In this document: positions 8,213 to 16,148 of the stretch, in pieces | Numbering within the stretch: position 1 is the first letter of the stretch | Layout of the letters: each line of letters opens with the position of its first letter | NCBI RefSeq assembly: GCF_004298145.1 | Contig: NZ_SCRH01000049.1 | Location: 1-34,195, forward strand | Origin: Mycobacterium sp. | GTDB lineage: Bacteria; Actinomycetota; Actinomycetes; Mycobacteriales; Mycobacteriaceae | Length of the DNA stretch: 34,195 nt | Direction of reading: 5' to 3' | Notes under the pieces: generated by a model | What the model was told of the DNA's origin: nothing | The model's database searches: none | Seen by the model: only the letters and a program-made list of their open reading frames with translations | Program-made: the position numbers and the translations under genes

Positions 8213-9190
8213 GTGGCTGGGCATAGTTCGGGGCAGGAATCGACCAACGGTGGGCAGCCGACGTTGTGGGCGGTGTCCGATCTGCACACCGGTCACCTCG
8301 GCAACAAGCCGGTCACCGAGTCACTGCATCCGTCGTCGCCGGACGACTGGCTGATCGTCGCCGGGGACGTCGCCGAGCGCACCGACGAGATCCGTTGGGC
8401 CCTAGACCTGCTAAGACGGCGGTTCGCCAAGGTGATCTGGGTGCCGGGCAACCACGAGCTGTGGACCACCACCCGTGACCCCGTGCAGATCTTCGGCAAG
8501 GCGCGCTACGACTACCTGGTCAACATGTGCGACGAGATGGGTGTGGTCACGCCCGAGCATCCGTTCCCCGTTTGGACCGAGCGCGGCGGCCCGGCCACGA
8601 TCGTGCCGATGTTTTTGCTCTACGACTACAGCTTCTTGCCCGAGGGCGCCGCGAGCAAAGCCGAGGGCCTGACCATCGCCCGGGAGCGCAACGTGGTGGC
8701 CACCGACGAGTTCCTGCTGTCCTCCGAGCCGTACCCCACGCGCGAGGCGTGGTGCCGCGAGCGACTGGAGATCACCCGCGCCCGTCTCGAAGAGCTGGAC
8801 TGGATGACACCGACGGTTCTGGTCAATCACTTTCCGTTGGTTCGCGACCCCTGCGACGCGCTGTTCTACCCGGAGTTCTCGCTGTGGTGCGGAACCACCA
8901 AGACCGCCGACTGGCACACCCGCTACAACGCCGTCTGTTCGGTCTACGGCCACCTGCACATCCCGCGGACCACGTGGTACGACGACGTGCGCTTCGAGGA
9001 GGTGTCGGTGGGCTATCCGCGCGAGTGGCGGCGCCGCCCGCCGCCCAGCTGGCTGCGTCAGGTGCTGCCCGATCCCGGGTACGCGCCGGGCGACCTCAAC
9101 GACTTCGGTGGTCACTTCGAGATCACTCCCGAGATGCGGCAGCAGGTCACGCAGTTCCGGGAACGGTTGCGGCAGCGGCAATCACGATGA
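8213..9190 (+). CDS. pptH: Metallophosphoesterase, 4'-phosphopantetheinyl hydrolase PptH
   Basis: A calcineurin-like phosphoesterase, 325 residues from GTG 8213. The di-metal site motifs are in order: SDLHTGH (22-28), GDVAE (51-55), GNHE (79-82), a VNHFPL His near 204 and YGHLHI (GHxH). It corresponds to Rv2795c, shown in M. tuberculosis to remove phosphopantetheine from acyl carrier proteins, opposing PptT. The gene stop overlaps the pptT start (ATGA at 9187-9190), which fits co-production of the two opposing enzymes. AGGGTGG (8200-8206) is 6 nt before the GTG and may be the ribosome-binding site. Confidence 0.92.
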   Translation: MAGHSSGQESTNGGQPTLWAVSDLHTGHLGNKPVTESLHPSSPDDWLIVAGDVAERTDEIRWALDLLRRRFAKVIWVPGNHELWTTTRDPVQIFGKARYDYLVNMCDEMGVVTPEHPFPVWTERGGPATIVPMFLLYDYSFLPEGAASKAEGLTIARERNVVATDEFLLSSEPYPTREAWCRERLEITRARLEELDWMTPTVLVNHFPLVRDPCDALFYPEFSLWCGTTKTADWHTRYNAVCSVYGHLHIPRTTWYDDVRFEEVSVGYPREWRRRPPPSWLRQVLPDPGYAPGDLNDFGGHFEITPEMRQQVTQFRERLRQRQSR

Positions 9191-9870
9191 CGGGGGAGCA
9201 CACGCTGGTGTCCTCCGTCCTGCCGGCCTCCGACGGCCTGGCCTATTCGGAGGTGTACACCGATCCGCCCGATCTCGCCCCGCTGCCCGAAGAGGAGCCG
9301 TTGATCGCCCGGTCGGTGGCCAAGCGGCGCAACGAGTTCGTCACGGTCCGGTACTGCGCCCGGATCGCGCTGGGTGAGCTCGGCCTGCCGCCGGTGCCGA
9401 TCCTCAAGGGGGAGAAGGGAGAACCCTGCTGGCCCGACGGCGTGGTCGGCAGCCTCACCCATTGCACGGGTTACCGCGGTGCGGTGGTGGGCCGCAACGA
9501 CGCGCTGCGCTCGGTGGGCATCGACGCCGAACCGCACGACGTGTTGCCCGACGGCGTGCTCAACGCGATCAGCTTGCCGGCCGAACGCACCGAGATGCCC
9601 GCCAACCTGTCGGGAGATCTGCATTGGGACCGAATCCTGTTCTGCGCCAAGGAGGCAACGTACAAGGCGTGGTTCCCGCTGACCAAGAGGTGGCTGGGCT
9701 TCGAGGACGCCCACATCACGTTTGAGGCGGACAGCCCCGGGTCGGCGACGGGCGGTTTCGTCTCGCGGATCCTGATCGATCCGTCGGCGCTGTCCGGTCC
9801 GCCGCTGACGGAGCTGGCGGGCCGTTGGTCGGTCGAGCGCGGGCTGGTGCTGACCGCCATCGTGCTATGA
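9187..9870 (+). CDS. pptT: 4'-phosphopantetheinyl transferase PptT
   Basis: PptT moves phosphopantetheine from CoA to carrier domains of polyketide synthases, non-ribosomal peptide synthetases and AcpM, so it is needed for mycolate, virulence-lipid and siderophore synthesis. The 227-residue length equals that of M. tuberculosis PptT (Rv2794c). The Mg/CoA motifs are VGIDAE (110-115) and FCAKEATYKAW (152-162), and the N-terminal SVAKRRNEF segment is conserved. It is in the middle of a tightly overlapping pptH-pptT-truB unit: the ATG overlaps the pptH stop and the TGA overlaps the truB start. Confidence 0.96.
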   Translation: MTGEHTLVSSVLPASDGLAYSEVYTDPPDLAPLPEEEPLIARSVAKRRNEFVTVRYCARIALGELGLPPVPILKGEKGEPCWPDGVVGSLTHCTGYRGAVVGRNDALRSVGIDAEPHDVLPDGVLNAISLPAERTEMPANLSGDLHWDRILFCAKEATYKAWFPLTKRWLGFEDAHITFEADSPGSATGGFVSRILIDPSALSGPPLTELAGRWSVERGLVLTAIVL

Positions 9871-10757
9871 GCGGTCCGGGCATCGTCGTCGTCGACAAGC
9901 CGCCCGCGATGACCAGCCATGACGTGGTGGGGCGCTGCCGGCGGATCTTTTCCACCCGCCGGGTGGGGCACGCGGGCACGCTGGACCCGATGGCCACCGG
10001 CGTGCTGGTGATCGGCGTCGAGCGCGCCACCAAGATCCTCGGCCTGCTGACGGCGGCCACCAAGTCGTACACGGCCACGGTCCGCCTGGGCCAGCGCACG
10101 TCCACCGACGACGCCGAGGGCGAACTGCTGGACACCGTCGCGGCGGGGCACCTGACCCGAGAGGCGATCGAGGCCGCCGTCGACGCATTGCGGGGCGACA
10201 TCCAGCAGGTGCCGTCGACGGTCAGCGCGATCAAGGTGGGCGGGAAGCGCGCGTACCGGCTGGTCCGTGAGGGCCAGACCGTCGAGCTCGAGGCCCGCCC
10301 GGTGCGCGTCGACCGGTTCGAGGTGTGCGGCCTCCGTCCCGGACCGCAGGGCCTGGACGTCGTCGACATTGACGTCGAGGTCGACTGCTCGTCGGGAACC
10401 TACGTTCGCGCGCTGGCCCGCGATCTGGGCGCCGCGCTGGGGGTGGGCGGACACCTGACGGCGTTGCGGCGCACCCGCGTCGGGCGCTTCGGGCTGGAGC
10501 AGGCGCATTCGCTCGACGAGCTGGCCGAGCGCCCGCGGCTGAGCTACAGCCTGGACGAGGCCTGCCTGCTGATCTTCCCGCGCCGCGACCTGTCCGCCGG
10601 GGAGGCCGAGGCCGGCGCCAACGGCCGGTCGCTGCCGCCGGCGGGGGTCGACGGCGTGTACGCCGCCTGTGACCCCGACGGCCGGGTGATCGCGCTGCTG
10701 CGCGACGAGGGTTCGCGGACCAAGTCGGTGGTGGTGATCCGCCCGGCGACGCTGTAA
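9867..10757 (+). CDS. truB: tRNA pseudouridine(55) synthase
   Basis: TruB makes pseudouridine 55 in the T-loop of tRNAs. The 296-residue protein has the start GIVVVDKPPAMTSHDVV, the catalytic motif GTLDPMATGVL with nucleophile Asp40, the YTATVRLGQRTSTDDAEG segment, and KVGGKRAYRLVREG. A C-terminal domain of about 50 residues follows, as in other actinobacterial TruB proteins. The ATG overlaps the pptT stop (ATGA). In M. tuberculosis H37Rv an insertion element lies between truB and the following thiolase-like gene; here only 80 nt separate them, which looks like the ancestral arrangement. Confidence 0.96.
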   Translation: MSGPGIVVVDKPPAMTSHDVVGRCRRIFSTRRVGHAGTLDPMATGVLVIGVERATKILGLLTAATKSYTATVRLGQRTSTDDAEGELLDTVAAGHLTREAIEAAVDALRGDIQQVPSTVSAIKVGGKRAYRLVREGQTVELEARPVRVDRFEVCGLRPGPQGLDVVDIDVEVDCSSGTYVRALARDLGAALGVGGHLTALRRTRVGRFGLEQAHSLDELAERPRLSYSLDEACLLIFPRRDLSAGEAEAGANGRSLPPAGVDGVYAACDPDGRVIALLRDEGSRTKSVVVIRPATL

Positions 10758-10837
10758 CGGGTCCCGGCCGAGCGGTTGGTCGGGCCGCGTTGCACACTGA
10801 GGTATCCAGGCGGCCCACTATTCGGAAGGGGACAACG

Positions 10838-12028
10838 ATGTCCAACAAGGTTTACGTCGTCGGCGTCGGCATGACGAAATTCGAGAAGCCGGGTCGCCGC
10901 GAGGGCTGGGACTACCCGGACATGGCGCGGGAATCGGGCACCAACGCCCTGAAGGACGCGGGCATCGCCTACGGCGAGGTGCAGCAGGGCTACGTCGGCT
11001 ACGTCGCCGGTGATTCGACGTCCGGGCAGCGCGCGCTCTACGAGCTCGGCATGACCGGCATCCCGGTTGTCAACGTCAACAACAACTGCTCCACCGGCTC
11101 CACGGCGCTATTCCTGGCGGCACAGGCCATCCGCGGCGGCATCGTCGACTGCGCGATCGCGCTGGGTTTCGAGAAGATGCAGCCCGGTTCGCTGAAGCTT
11201 GGCGCCGAGGATCGCGAATCGCCGATGGGCAAACACGTCAAGGCGATGGCCGAGATCGACGAGTTCGCGATGCCCGTCGCGCCGTGGATGTTCGGCGCCG
11301 CCGGGCGCGAACACATGAAGCAATACGGCTCCACCGCAGAACATTTCGCCAAGATCGGCTACAAGAACCACAAGCACTCGGTGAACAACCCGTTCGCCCA
11401 GTTCCAGGAGTCCTACACGCTCGAGGACATCCTGGCGGCGCGGATGATCTCGGACCCGCTGACCAAGCTGCAGTGTTCGCCGACCTCCGACGGTTCGGGC
11501 GCGGCGATCCTGGCCTCGGAGAGTTTCGTCGACAACCACGGGCTGGCCGGCCAGGCCGTGGAGATCGTCGGTCAGGCCATGACCACCGACTTCGCCTCGA
11601 CGTTCGACGGAAGTGCCAAGAACCTCATCGGCTACGACATGAATGTGCAGGCCGCACAACAGGTCTACGACCAGTGCGGGCTGGGGCCGCACGATTTCCA
11701 GGTCATCGAACTGCACGACTGCTTCTCGGCCAACGAGCTGCTGCTCTACGAAGCCCTGGGCTTGTGCGGGCCGGGTGAGGCGCCCAAGCTGATCGACAAC
11801 GGCGACACCACCTATGGCGGGCGCTGGGTGGTCAACCCGTCGGGCGGCCTGATCTCCAAGGGGCACCCGCTGGGCGCGACCGGACTGGCGCAGTGTGCGG
11901 AATTGACCTGGCAGCTGCGGGGCACGGCCGACAAGCGTCAGGTCGAGGGCGTCAGCGCCGGGCTGCAACACAACATCGGGTTGGGCGGCGCCGCCGTCGT
12001 CACCGCCTACCAGCGCGCCGAACGCTAA
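10838..12028 (+). CDS. ltp1: Thiolase-like lipid-transfer protein (SCP-x type ketoacyl-CoA thiolase)
   Basis: A 396-residue thiolase-superfamily protein similar to Rv2790c (Ltp1). The active-site Cys is in NNNCSTGST (Cys84), one His in ELHDCFSANELL, and the last in KGHPLGATG. The loop that carries a second Cys in degradative thiolases is not evident, as in SCP-x-type enzymes, some of which act as retro-aldolases on sterol side chains. The start at ATG 10838 has GGAAGGGG a few bases upstream. It is 7 nt upstream of fadE21, so thiolase and dehydrogenase form an operon for acyl-CoA or sterol side-chain oxidation; the exact substrate cannot be read. Confidence 0.88.
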   Translation: MSNKVYVVGVGMTKFEKPGRREGWDYPDMARESGTNALKDAGIAYGEVQQGYVGYVAGDSTSGQRALYELGMTGIPVVNVNNNCSTGSTALFLAAQAIRGGIVDCAIALGFEKMQPGSLKLGAEDRESPMGKHVKAMAEIDEFAMPVAPWMFGAAGREHMKQYGSTAEHFAKIGYKNHKHSVNNPFAQFQESYTLEDILAARMISDPLTKLQCSPTSDGSGAAILASESFVDNHGLAGQAVEIVGQAMTTDFASTFDGSAKNLIGYDMNVQAAQQVYDQCGLGPHDFQVIELHDCFSANELLLYEALGLCGPGEAPKLIDNGDTTYGGRWVVNPSGGLISKGHPLGATGLAQCAELTWQLRGTADKRQVEGVSAGLQHNIGLGGAAVVTAYQRAER

Positions 12029-12035
12029 GGGCGCC

Positions 12036-13298
12036 ATGATCGAGTGGTCCGACACCGACCTGATGGTCCGGGACGCCGTCCGGCAGTTTGTCGACAAAGA
12101 GATCCGGCCGCATGTGGACGAATTGGAAACCGGCGCGATGTCGCCCTATCCGATCGCGCGCAAGCTGTTCAGCCAGTTCGGCCTCGACGTGATGGCCGCC
12201 GAGTCGGTCAAGAAGATGCTGGACCGGGAACGGGCCAAGCTCGACGGGGCGCGCGAGCCCGACGAAAAGCCGGACGGCGAAAGCGGTTTCGGCGGCGGGG
12301 CCCAGGGATCGATGATCGCGGTGCTGGTGTCCGAAATCGCCCGGGTCAGCATCGGGCTGCTGAGCACCGCGTCGGTGAGCCTCGGCCTGGGCGCGGCGAC
12401 CATCATGAGCCGCGGCACGCTGGCCCAGAAGGAGCGTTGGCTACCCGAGCTGATGACGCTGGAAAAGATTGCGGCGTGGGCCATCACCGAGCCGGACTCG
12501 GGCTCGGACGCGTTCGGTGGCATGAAGACCTACGTCAAACGCGACGGCGGGGACTACATCCTCAACGGGCAGAAGACCTTCATCACCAACGGCCCCTGCG
12601 CGGACGTCCTGGTCGTGTACGCGAAGCTCGCTGAAGACGCAGTGGGCGACTCCGATTCGGACAAACGAAACCGGCCGGTGCTGGTCTTCGTGCTCGATGC
12701 GGGCATGCCCGGCCTGACGCAGGGCAAGCCGTTCAAGAAGATGGGCATGATGTCCTCGCCGACCGGGGAGCTGTTCTTCGACAACGTGCGGCTGAGCCCG
12801 GACCGGCTGCTCGGCGAGAGCGAACAGCACACCGATGGCGACGGCCGCGACAGCGCCCGCGCCAACTTCGCCGCCGAGCGGATCGGGATCGCGATGATGG
12901 CCCTGGGCATCATCGACGAATGCCACCGGCTGTGCGTCGATTACGCGAAGAGCCGCACGCTGTGGGGGAAGAACATCGGGCAGTTCCAGCTGATCCAGCT
13001 CAAGCTGGCGAAGATGGAGATCGCCCGAATGAACGTGCAGAACATGGTCTTTCACACCATCGAGCGCCAGCAGGCCGGTAAACCGCTGACGCTGGCCGAG
13101 GCGTCGGCGATCAAGCTGTACTCGTCGGAGGCGGCCACCGACGTGGCGATGGAGGCCGTGCAACTGTTCGGCGGCAACGGATATATGGCCGAGTACCGGG
13201 TGGAGCAATTGGCCCGCGACGCCAAGTCACTGATGATCTACGCCGGCAGCAACGAGGTGCAGGTCACCCACATCGCCAAGGGCCTGCTGAGCTCCTAG
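12036..13298 (+). CDS. fadE21: Acyl-CoA dehydrogenase (FadE21-like)
   Basis: A flavoprotein of 420 residues that introduces a double bond into acyl-CoA. It has the FAD/substrate segment AWAITEPDSGSDAFGG, the NGQKTFITNG motif, the C-terminal VQLFGGNGYMAEYRVEQLARD motif and an R..LWGKNIGQFQ segment. The base of many family members lies in a YEGT motif; here it is YAGS (Ala403), while Glu281 (AAERIG) occupies the helix-G place used by isovaleryl- and long-chain-type dehydrogenases. An insert of about 30 charged residues near 60-95 is also seen. It follows the ltp1 gene by 7 nt. The stop codon is shared antisense with the stop of the P450 gene (CTAG). Confidence 0.88.
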   Translation: MIEWSDTDLMVRDAVRQFVDKEIRPHVDELETGAMSPYPIARKLFSQFGLDVMAAESVKKMLDRERAKLDGAREPDEKPDGESGFGGGAQGSMIAVLVSEIARVSIGLLSTASVSLGLGAATIMSRGTLAQKERWLPELMTLEKIAAWAITEPDSGSDAFGGMKTYVKRDGGDYILNGQKTFITNGPCADVLVVYAKLAEDAVGDSDSDKRNRPVLVFVLDAGMPGLTQGKPFKKMGMMSSPTGELFFDNVRLSPDRLLGESEQHTDGDGRDSARANFAAERIGIAMMALGIIDECHRLCVDYAKSRTLWGKNIGQFQLIQLKLAKMEIARMNVQNMVFHTIERQQAGKPLTLAEASAIKLYSSEAATDVAMEAVQLFGGNGYMAEYRVEQLARDAKSLMIYAGSNEVQVTHIAKGLLSS

Positions 13299-14458
13299 CC
13301 GATTTTGAGGTGCAGTTCGTCGAAATGCAGGATTCCTCGCGGCCACCCCAGCGTAGGTTCGCGCAGCACCGAATACTGCGGGATCCGTCGGTTCCATTCC
13401 TCGATGATGAGGCGCAACTCCAGGCGGGCGAGGTGCGAGCCCAGGCAGCGGTGCGGACCGCGACCGAACGCGAAGTGGTTGGTGCGGGTGTCGTGCAGCA
13501 CGTCGGTGTCCGGGTAGCGCTCGGGATCGTGGTTAGCGGTCCCGATGCCGAGCCAGCACTGTGAGCCCGCGGGAATCGTCACCCCCGCCACTTCGACGTC
13601 GGCCGTGGTCATCCGTGGCACATGGGGTACCGGCCCGTCGACACGCAGTAGCTCTTCGATGAAATTCGGGACCGCGCTTTCATCGGCGGCGAGCTTCGCG
13701 CGCAGCGACGGGTTGCGCGCCAGTTCGTAGAGGGCGAACCCGGCGGCCGCGGTCACGGTATCCAGACCGGCGGCGATGAACAGTAAGCACAGCCCGATGA
13801 TCTCGGGGTCAGTGAGTGCACCCTCGCTGGTGTCGGTCACCAGCAGGGTAAACAGATCATCGTCCCCAGGAGCTTCGCGTCGTTCGGCGATGCGCTCGAT
13901 CAGGTAGGTCGTCATCTCGAGACCCAGTGTCATGGCCTCGGGTGACGGCACGCTGTCCTCCGTCGAGAAGTTCAGCAGTGTGTCCTTCCAGGCAAGCAGC
14001 TTGTCCCGGTCGGCCAGCGGCAGGCCGAACAGGGTCAAAAAGACCTGAGAGGGGAAGGGAATGGCGAGCGCACCCATGGCGTCGCAGGTATCCCCGGATG
14101 ACTTGATCGCATCGATGAGGTCACCTACTTGTTTCCGCAATTGCGGCTCCCGCTCGGCCATCCGGCGGGGGCCAAAATATTTGTCCAGCGTCTTGCGATA
14201 ACGGGTGTGTTCGGGCGGATCGGACTGGATCGGTATCAATGGGAACGGCATTCCGGCGAATCCGAAAGCCCCTTGCGAAGAGAACAGCTTGGGGGAGGTC
14301 GCCGCCTGCTCGACGACGTCGGCGCTGCTCAGGAAATAGACCCCAGCGTCGGATACCGCGATCTTCCCCGCCGCGAGAAGCGTGCGCCACGCCTCATTGC
14401 GGTCGTTCGCGAACGGCAGCGATTCCAGCTTCGGCAGTGCGGGGCAGGTGACTTGCAT
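13295..14458 (-). CDS. Cytochrome P450 monooxygenase
   Basis: A soluble bacterial-type P450 of 387 residues, on the short side for the family. Motifs: I-helix AGLDT (230-234, oxygen activation), K-helix ELLR (E269, R272), and the haem loop FAFGRGPHRCLG with the axial thiolate Cys338. HTRYRKTL (84-91) is the C-helix region contacting haem propionates. The ATG at 14458 is preceded by GAGGAG, a good ribosome-binding site. The CYP subfamily cannot be assigned by eye. No ferredoxin gene is adjacent. It is divergent from a TetR gene with a palindrome between them. M. tuberculosis has no gene pair here between fadE21 and sirR, so P450 and TetR are an insertion relative to it. Confidence 0.9.
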   Translation of the reverse strand: MQVTCPALPKLESLPFANDRNEAWRTLLAAGKIAVSDAGVYFLSSADVVEQAATSPKLFSSQGAFGFAGMPFPLIPIQSDPPEHTRYRKTLDKYFGPRRMAEREPQLRKQVGDLIDAIKSSGDTCDAMGALAIPFPSQVFLTLFGLPLADRDKLLAWKDTLLNFSTEDSVPSPEAMTLGLEMTTYLIERIAERREAPGDDDLFTLLVTDTSEGALTDPEIIGLCLLFIAAGLDTVTAAAGFALYELARNPSLRAKLAADESAVPNFIEELLRVDGPVPHVPRMTTADVEVAGVTIPAGSQCWLGIGTANHDPERYPDTDVLHDTRTNHFAFGRGPHRCLGSHLARLELRLIIEEWNRRIPQYSVLREPTLGWPRGILHFDELHLKIG

Positions 14459-14475
14459 GGTTACTCCTCGAGTTG

Positions 14476-14497
14476 AGTCGTACAGCCCCCTGCGACT
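14476..14497. promoter_or_regulatory. Imperfect inverted repeat in P450/TetR intergenic region
   Basis: Arms AGTCG (14476-14480) and CGACT (14493-14497) enclose CAG and CTG arms around CCCC, with a two-base bulge (TA). It lies between the P450 start and the TetR operator candidate. It may be a second operator or a hairpin in the P450 5' leader. Confidence 0.35.
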
Positions 14498-14509
14498 TAC
14501 GGATCGAAA

Positions 14510-14525
14510 GTCTCCTCCCTGAGAC
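14510..14525. promoter_or_regulatory. Candidate TetR operator: 16-bp palindrome
   Basis: GTCTC-N6-GAGAC is a perfect 5-bp inverted repeat with a 6-nt centre, a typical size for a TetR-family site. It overlaps the expected -35 region for a TAGAGT -10 (14536-14541) ahead of the tetR gene. This placing suggests autorepression and co-control of the divergent P450 gene. Confidence 0.45.
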
Positions 14526-14553
14526 GAAATGCCGTTAGAGTACCATCGTTGGT

Positions 14554-15273
14554 GTGGTTAATGTCACTTCCGCGGCTGATATTTACGTGGCGTCGGACAC
14601 CGCGGCGCCGCCGGATAGTGTTCGGGACCGGTTAATTCGGACGGCCGACGTTTGGCTCCAACGCCACGGCGTCGATCAACTGTCCATCGAGGTGGTTGCC
14701 GCGGCCGCCCGCGTATCGCGGGCCACCGCCTTTCGCAAGCTCGGGGGCCGCGATCAGCTCGTCGTCGCGGTCGCGCTGGCCCGTTCAGATCGCTTCAAGC
14801 TCGAATGCGCGACGGAGATGGCCTGCCACGTCGGTGCATTCGCCAAGCTCGAGGCGGCGTTTCTCTATCTGGTCCGCGAATTGCCCAACGACCCGATCGT
14901 CCGCGAGTTATTTGCGCTCAAACCGGCGGGCGACTTCGGCCCCGAAGCCGACGCAATCGCCAATGCCACCCTGGGCCCGGCCATCGAGGCCGGGCGTGCC
15001 GCGGGAGAGGTGCGCGACGATGTGTCGATCGACGAAATCGTGCACTGGACCGTCGAGCAGCTCTACCTCGCCGTCGTGCAGACCGACCGAAGTCCTGCGG
15101 CCGTCATCAAGCGAGTTCGCACCTACCTGACGCCCGCACTCAGCGCTCATCGCGCCCACCAGTTCTCCGGCAGCATCCGCTCGCGCATCGAAAGCCTGGA
15201 TTTCGCACTGGATCGGGCCCGTGAGGCGCTCTCCGCGCTACAGGAGGCCGCGCGTTCCCCGGACACGTCCTAG
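14554..15273 (+). CDS. TetR/AcrR-family transcriptional regulator
   Basis: A 239-residue regulator with an N-terminal helix-turn-helix: RDRLIRTADVWLQRHG, then LSIEVVAAAARVSRATAFRKLGG, a typical TetR DNA-binding domain (about residues 25-75). The rest is a helical ligand-binding domain without recognisable motifs. GTG 14554 is the first start; another GTG at 14589 would drop 11 residues and cannot be excluded. It is divergent from the P450 gene with 95 nt between, so it is probably its local repressor. The ligand may be the P450 substrate; this is inferred from position only. Confidence 0.85.
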   Translation: MVNVTSAADIYVASDTAAPPDSVRDRLIRTADVWLQRHGVDQLSIEVVAAAARVSRATAFRKLGGRDQLVVAVALARSDRFKLECATEMACHVGAFAKLEAAFLYLVRELPNDPIVRELFALKPAGDFGPEADAIANATLGPAIEAGRAAGEVRDDVSIDEIVHWTVEQLYLAVVQTDRSPAAVIKRVRTYLTPALSAHRAHQFSGSIRSRIESLDFALDRAREALSALQEAARSPDTS

Positions 15274-15278
15274 CGTGT

Positions 15279-15292
15279 CGGGCGACAGCCCG
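15279..15292 (+). terminator. Short hairpin after the tetR gene
   Basis: CGGGC-GACA-GCCCG: a 5-bp GC stem with a tetraloop 5 nt downstream of the tetR stop. No T-tract follows, so it is at best a weak or mycobacterial-type terminator between convergent genes. Confidence 0.3.
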
Positions 15293-15298
15293 CATCCA

Positions 15299-15324
15299 CC
15301 CGGCTTCGCCGCGCTGGCGATCGC
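15299..15324 (-). repeat. Diverged, inverted copy of the 55-bp repeat core
   Basis: Read on the minus strand, 23 of 26 bases equal the core of the tandem repeat at 17114-17258 (the part from ACGATCGC to AGCCGGG). It lies in the short gap between the convergent tetR and mntR genes, so the sequence is a dispersed intergenic element and not only a local duplication. Confidence 0.5.
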
Positions 15325-15330
15325 CGCGGG

Positions 15331-16035
15331 CTAGGCCGTCACCCAGATCGCCCGCGCGGCCGGGCTGCCCAGATCGACGGTCGTCTCGGCGCCGTCGCCG
15401 GATTCGATCGCGACCGAGATCATGCCGGCGAACTCGCGCCGGGTGAGGACCCGCAGCCGGGAGTCGAGATTGATGCCGACGTCGGTGAAGTAGCGCAGCA
15501 TCTCGGGGTCGGCGTCGGAAATGCGGGCCACCGTCCCGGCGTCCCCGTCGCCGCACGCCCACAGCTGGCGCGCGGGCGGGGTGGGCACCTGCCCGTCGGA
15601 GGCCGGGATCGGGTCACCATGCGGGTCGCGTTGCGGGAACCCCAGCTTGGCGTCGATGCGGGCCACCAGACGATCCGACACCGCGTGCTCGAGCACCTCG
15701 GCCTCGTCGTGCACCTCGTCCCAGGCGTAGCCGAGCTCGTTGACCAGGAAGGTCTCCAGCAGCCGGTGCCGGCGCACCATTTCGAGCGCCGCCCGCCGCC
15801 CCGCCTCGGTCAAGGTCACCGCGCCGTACTTCTCGTGGTCGACGAGGCCCTGCTCGGCGAGCTTGCGGATCGACTCCGAGGCCGTGCTGGCCGACACCCC
15901 GATCTTCTCGGCCAGCATCTTCGTGCTGACCTTGTGCGGCGCGTCCTTGGGGGACCACTCCTGGGCGTTCCAGATCGCCTTGAGGTAGTCCTGGCCGACC
16001 GCGGTGAGACCGCCACGCTCTTCGTCAGCCCTCAC
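15331..16035 (-). CDS. sirR: DtxR/MntR-family metal-dependent repressor (SirR-like)
   Basis: A 234-residue metalloregulator matching M. tuberculosis SirR/MntR (Rv2788). It has an N-terminal winged helix (VSTKMLAEKIGVSASTASESIRKLAEQGLV), then the metal-binding and dimer domain (RRHRLLETFLVNELG, DEVHDEAEVLEHAVSD with several Glu/His/Asp ligands). A C-terminal SH3-like FeoA domain follows (about 155-234). An insert SPKDAPHK before the recognition helix is not in my memory of the M. tuberculosis protein. GTG 16035 is chosen because VRADEE equals the family start; a -10 element sits 8 nt before it. It probably represses manganese or iron uptake genes. M. tuberculosis has Rv2787 between this gene and ribF; it is missing here. 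Confidence 0.92.
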   Translation of the reverse strand: MRADEERGGLTAVGQDYLKAIWNAQEWSPKDAPHKVSTKMLAEKIGVSASTASESIRKLAEQGLVDHEKYGAVTLTEAGRRAALEMVRRHRLLETFLVNELGYAWDEVHDEAEVLEHAVSDRLVARIDAKLGFPQRDPHGDPIPASDGQVPTPPARQLWACGDGDAGTVARISDADPEMLRYFTDVGINLDSRLRVLTRREFAGMISVAIESGDGAETTVDLGSPAARAIWVTA

Positions 16036-16043
16036 AACGACAA

Positions 16044-16049
16044 AGTTTA
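16044..16049 (-). promoter_or_regulatory. Putative -10 element of leaderless sirR promoter
   Basis: On the minus strand TAAACT is followed by 8 nt and then the GTG start. There is no ribosome-binding site, which fits a leaderless mRNA. Confidence 0.45.
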
Positions 16050-16135
16050 GGCAACCCAATCCGGATCCGGCGTGTTCCCCGCCACCCCGGCGGGTGTTGC
16101 GCCCTCCGGATCTCCCGGCCGGGCACTCCGCGCCG

Positions 16136-16141
16136 TAGGCT
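16136..16141 (+). promoter_or_regulatory. Putative -10 element of leaderless ribF promoter
   Basis: TAGGCT followed by 7 nt and the GTG at 16149; no ribosome-binding site is visible in that interval, so transcription may begin at the start codon. Confidence 0.4.
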
Positions 16142-16148
16142 TGCGGTC

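Noticed and set aside
14541..14556. ACCA-TCGT-TGGT mini-palindrome just before tetR as operator
   Set aside because: Four-base arms are too short to stand out; the GTCTC/GAGAC palindrome is better placed and longer.
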